Shown: one piece after another, positions 62,658 to 64,000 of the stretch | Layout: every line of letters starts with the position of its first letter | How positions within the stretch are numbered: the stretch's first letter is position 1 | From: Coriobacteriia bacterium | Lineage (GTDB): Bacteria > Actinomycetota > Coriobacteriia > Coriobacteriales > Atopobiaceae | Direction: 5' to 3' | Assembly (NCBI GenBank): GCA_030530145.1 | Contig: JAUMVN010000001.1 | Span: 124,001 to 188,000 of the forward strand | DNA length: 64,000 nucleotides | Program-made: the position numbers and the translations under genes | The notes under the pieces: generated by a model | Database searches by the model: none | What the model was told of the DNA's origin: nothing | What the model saw: the letters and a program-made list of their open reading frames with translations, nothing else

Positions 62658-64000
62658 CTACTGTGCGATCTCCGTCGGCCAGACGCTGTCGGACGGCATC
62701 GGCGCGTAGCCGCTCGCGATGTCCTCCGGGATGGACGAGTCGCTTTTAAGCAGCTCGCCCACGGTGACGAAGGTGTAGCCCTCGGACTGAAGCGTCTCGA
62801 TGATCTGCGGGAGCGCCTCGACGTCCTGGCTCCTGTCGCCGCCGCCGTCGTGCATGAGGATGATCGACCCGGAGAACGCATTCTTCGTCGAGTTGCTCAC
62901 GATCGTCTCGACGCCCGGCATGCGCCAGTCCTCTGAGTCGAGGTTCCACAGGACCGAGAGGCTCGCGAGGCCGCCCGACTTGAGCCACGTAGATTCCAAG
63001 AAGTCGCCGTACGGGGGGCGGAAGCTCGTGGTCTGCACGCCCGCGACCTGCGAGATCGTGTCGAAGGCGGAGGAGAACTCGGACTGGAGCGCGGCGGACT
63101 CGAGCGTCGAGAGCTGCTGGTGCTGATAGGTGTGGCTCATGAGCTCGTTGCCGGACTCGACGATCTTCTTGCAGAGCTCGGGGTACTCCTCGATGTTCTG
63201 GCCGAGGTTGAAGAAGGTCGCGTGGATGCCGTACTGGTTGAGGATCTCGATGTACTTCTCGGTATAGGTGGCGGACGGGCCGTCGTCGAAGGTGAGGGCG
63301 ACGAGCTTCTTATCGTCGTCGGGCTTGATTTGGTGGACGGTGACCACGCAGTTCTTGGTCTCCTGGATCACGTCGCCGTCGGCCGTCTCGCCCGAGGTCT
63401 TGCCGCGCCTGATCTCCTTCTTCCCCACCTGCGGCCACTGCGAGATGTAGGTGATGTTGCCCCACGACTCGCCGCCCATCTCGAGCTTGGGCTGCTCCTC
63501 CTCGATCTGAACGTCATAGTCCTCGACCTTGTCCGCGCCGTCCCCGATGGTGAGGTCGTCGCCGTCGGCGGCCTTGTAGGCGTCGAGGTCGTCGATGGTG
63601 ATGTCGGACCCGTTGACGGAGGCGGAGAAGCTGTAGCCCTCGCCCTGCGAGAGCACGTTGCCGCCGACGGACACGAGGTCGCCGGCCTTCGGCGAGAGGC
63701 GCTTGGTCTTGATGATGTCCGCGAGCGAGCTGCCGACCCTCACGCTCATGGTCGAGCCGTTGAGCTTGATGTCGATCGACCTCGTGTTCCAGGCCACGAC
63801 GGCGGCGACCACGACAACGACCACGACGACGGCGCCGATGAGCGTCGAGAGGCTCGGCAGCTCGATGGCGGGGCCGCCGCGGCGCCCGCCGCGCGCAGGG
63901 CCGCGGCCGTACCCGCCGATGCCCTGCTGCGAGCGTCCCCGGGAAGAGGCGCCCTGGCGGCGCTGCCGGCCGGAATACGCGTCGACCCCCGCGGAACGGC
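62658..64000 (-). CDS. Membrane-anchored polysaccharide deacetylase (runs off right edge)
   Basis: At least 447 residues; the frame is still open at the right edge, so the true start lies outside. From the edge inward come a Gly/Arg/Gln-rich cytoplasmic stretch (RSQQGIGGYGRGPARGG), one membrane helix (GAVVVVVVVVAAVVAW), an extracellular ~150-residue region (possibly ubiquitin-like, KLNGSTMSVRVGSSLADII), then a NodB domain. NodB motifs: VALTFDDGPSATYT (catalytic Asp and metal Asp), SHTYQHQQL (metal His pair), RPPYG and ILMHDGGGDRSQ. Acts on N-acetylated wall glycan, perhaps conferring lysozyme resistance. Confidence 0.9.
   Translation of the reverse strand, partial: RSAGVDAYSGRQRRQGASSRGRSQQGIGGYGRGPARGGRRGGPAIELPSLSTLIGAVVVVVVVVAAVVAWNTRSIDIKLNGSTMSVRVGSSLADIIKTKRLSPKAGDLVSVGGNVLSQGEGYSFSASVNGSDITIDDLDAYKAADGDDLTIGDGADKVEDYDVQIEEEQPKLEMGGESWGNITYISQWPQVGKKEIRRGKTSGETADGDVIQETKNCVVTVHQIKPDDDKKLVALTFDDGPSATYTEKYIEILNQYGIHATFFNLGQNIEEYPELCKKIVESGNELMSHTYQHQQLSTLESAALQSEFSSAFDTISQVAGVQTTSFRPPYGDFLESTWLKSGGLASLSVLWNLDSEDWRMPGVETIVSNSTKNAFSGSIILMHDGGGDRSQDVEALPQIIETLQSEGYTFVTVGELLKSDSSIPEDIASGYAPMPSDSVWPTEIAQ

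Noticed and set aside
63812-63824. Start of the polysaccharide deacetylase near 63824
   Set aside because: The frame stays open to the window edge with a plausible cytoplasmic tail and membrane helix, and no SD is seen at 63824.

Overview
The window is very GC-rich (the CDS third positions are almost all G or C) and reads like a chromosomal segment of a Coriobacteriia actinobacterium of the Collinsella/Olsenella/Enorma kind. This is inferred from base composition and protein flavour: a methionyl-tRNA synthetase of divergent type, SecD standing without SecF, Rho with a long disordered N-terminus, and a bile-acid-dehydrogenase-like SDR. No rRNA, CRISPR array, phage or recognisable insertion sequence was seen. 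About 52 protein genes (one truncated at each edge, one broken by frameshift), two tRNAs, a strong 6S RNA candidate and many hairpin terminators can be supported.

Left part (1-18150), nearly all on the minus strand: rho (5' part only), a double-MarR regulator, argS, pncB, a small tail-anchored coiled-coil protein, a PflX-type radical SAM enzyme overlapping a TagO/WecA-type phosphosugar transferase, a 6S RNA candidate on the plus strand, ilvA, tRNA-Ala, a ModF-like ABC ATPase, a GT2-GtrA fusion, and the branched-chain amino acid operon ilvD-ilvB-ilvH-ilvC. The ilv operon has a long leader with T-box-like Stem I features and, further upstream, a small promoter-SD-ORF-terminator unit.

Middle (18155-41213): infC-rpmI-rplT with an attenuator and a probable AUA-started infC; ferritin; tRNA-Leu; a tight unit secD-recJ/RecQ fusion-rel-MBL hydrolase (translocation, DNA repair, stringent response); queuosine genes tgt, queA and queH scattered over 6.5 kb; ptsH; a membrane-anchored coiled-coil protein; an SDR; an SPFH protein; a DUF3267 membrane protein; a divergent metG; an alpha/beta hydrolase-GNAT fusion; and a cyclase-family hydrolase.

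Right part (41339-64000): a complete phosphate regulon in one minus-strand run (pstS-pstC-pstA-pstB-pstB-phoU-response regulator-histidine kinase) with Pho-box-like repeats in front; a frameshifted AbiEi/DUF559-like nuclease gene; a MarR regulator with a 27-bp palindromic operator driving a heterodimeric ABC exporter; ubiB plus a phasin-like protein; two HAD phosphatases; a DUF1015 protein; a TPR protein; and the start of a membrane-anchored polysaccharide deacetylase running off the right edge.

The most unusual content is a family of three intergenic cassettes (31827-32049, 48923-49145, 50440-50662). Each is exactly 223 bp: three direct 26-bp units then three inverted units, with 15-bp spacers (41-bp period) and a 7-bp centre. 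Spacer sequences differ but the geometry is identical at all three loci. Two of the cassettes bracket the frameshifted nuclease-like gene. They do not match any element class I can name.
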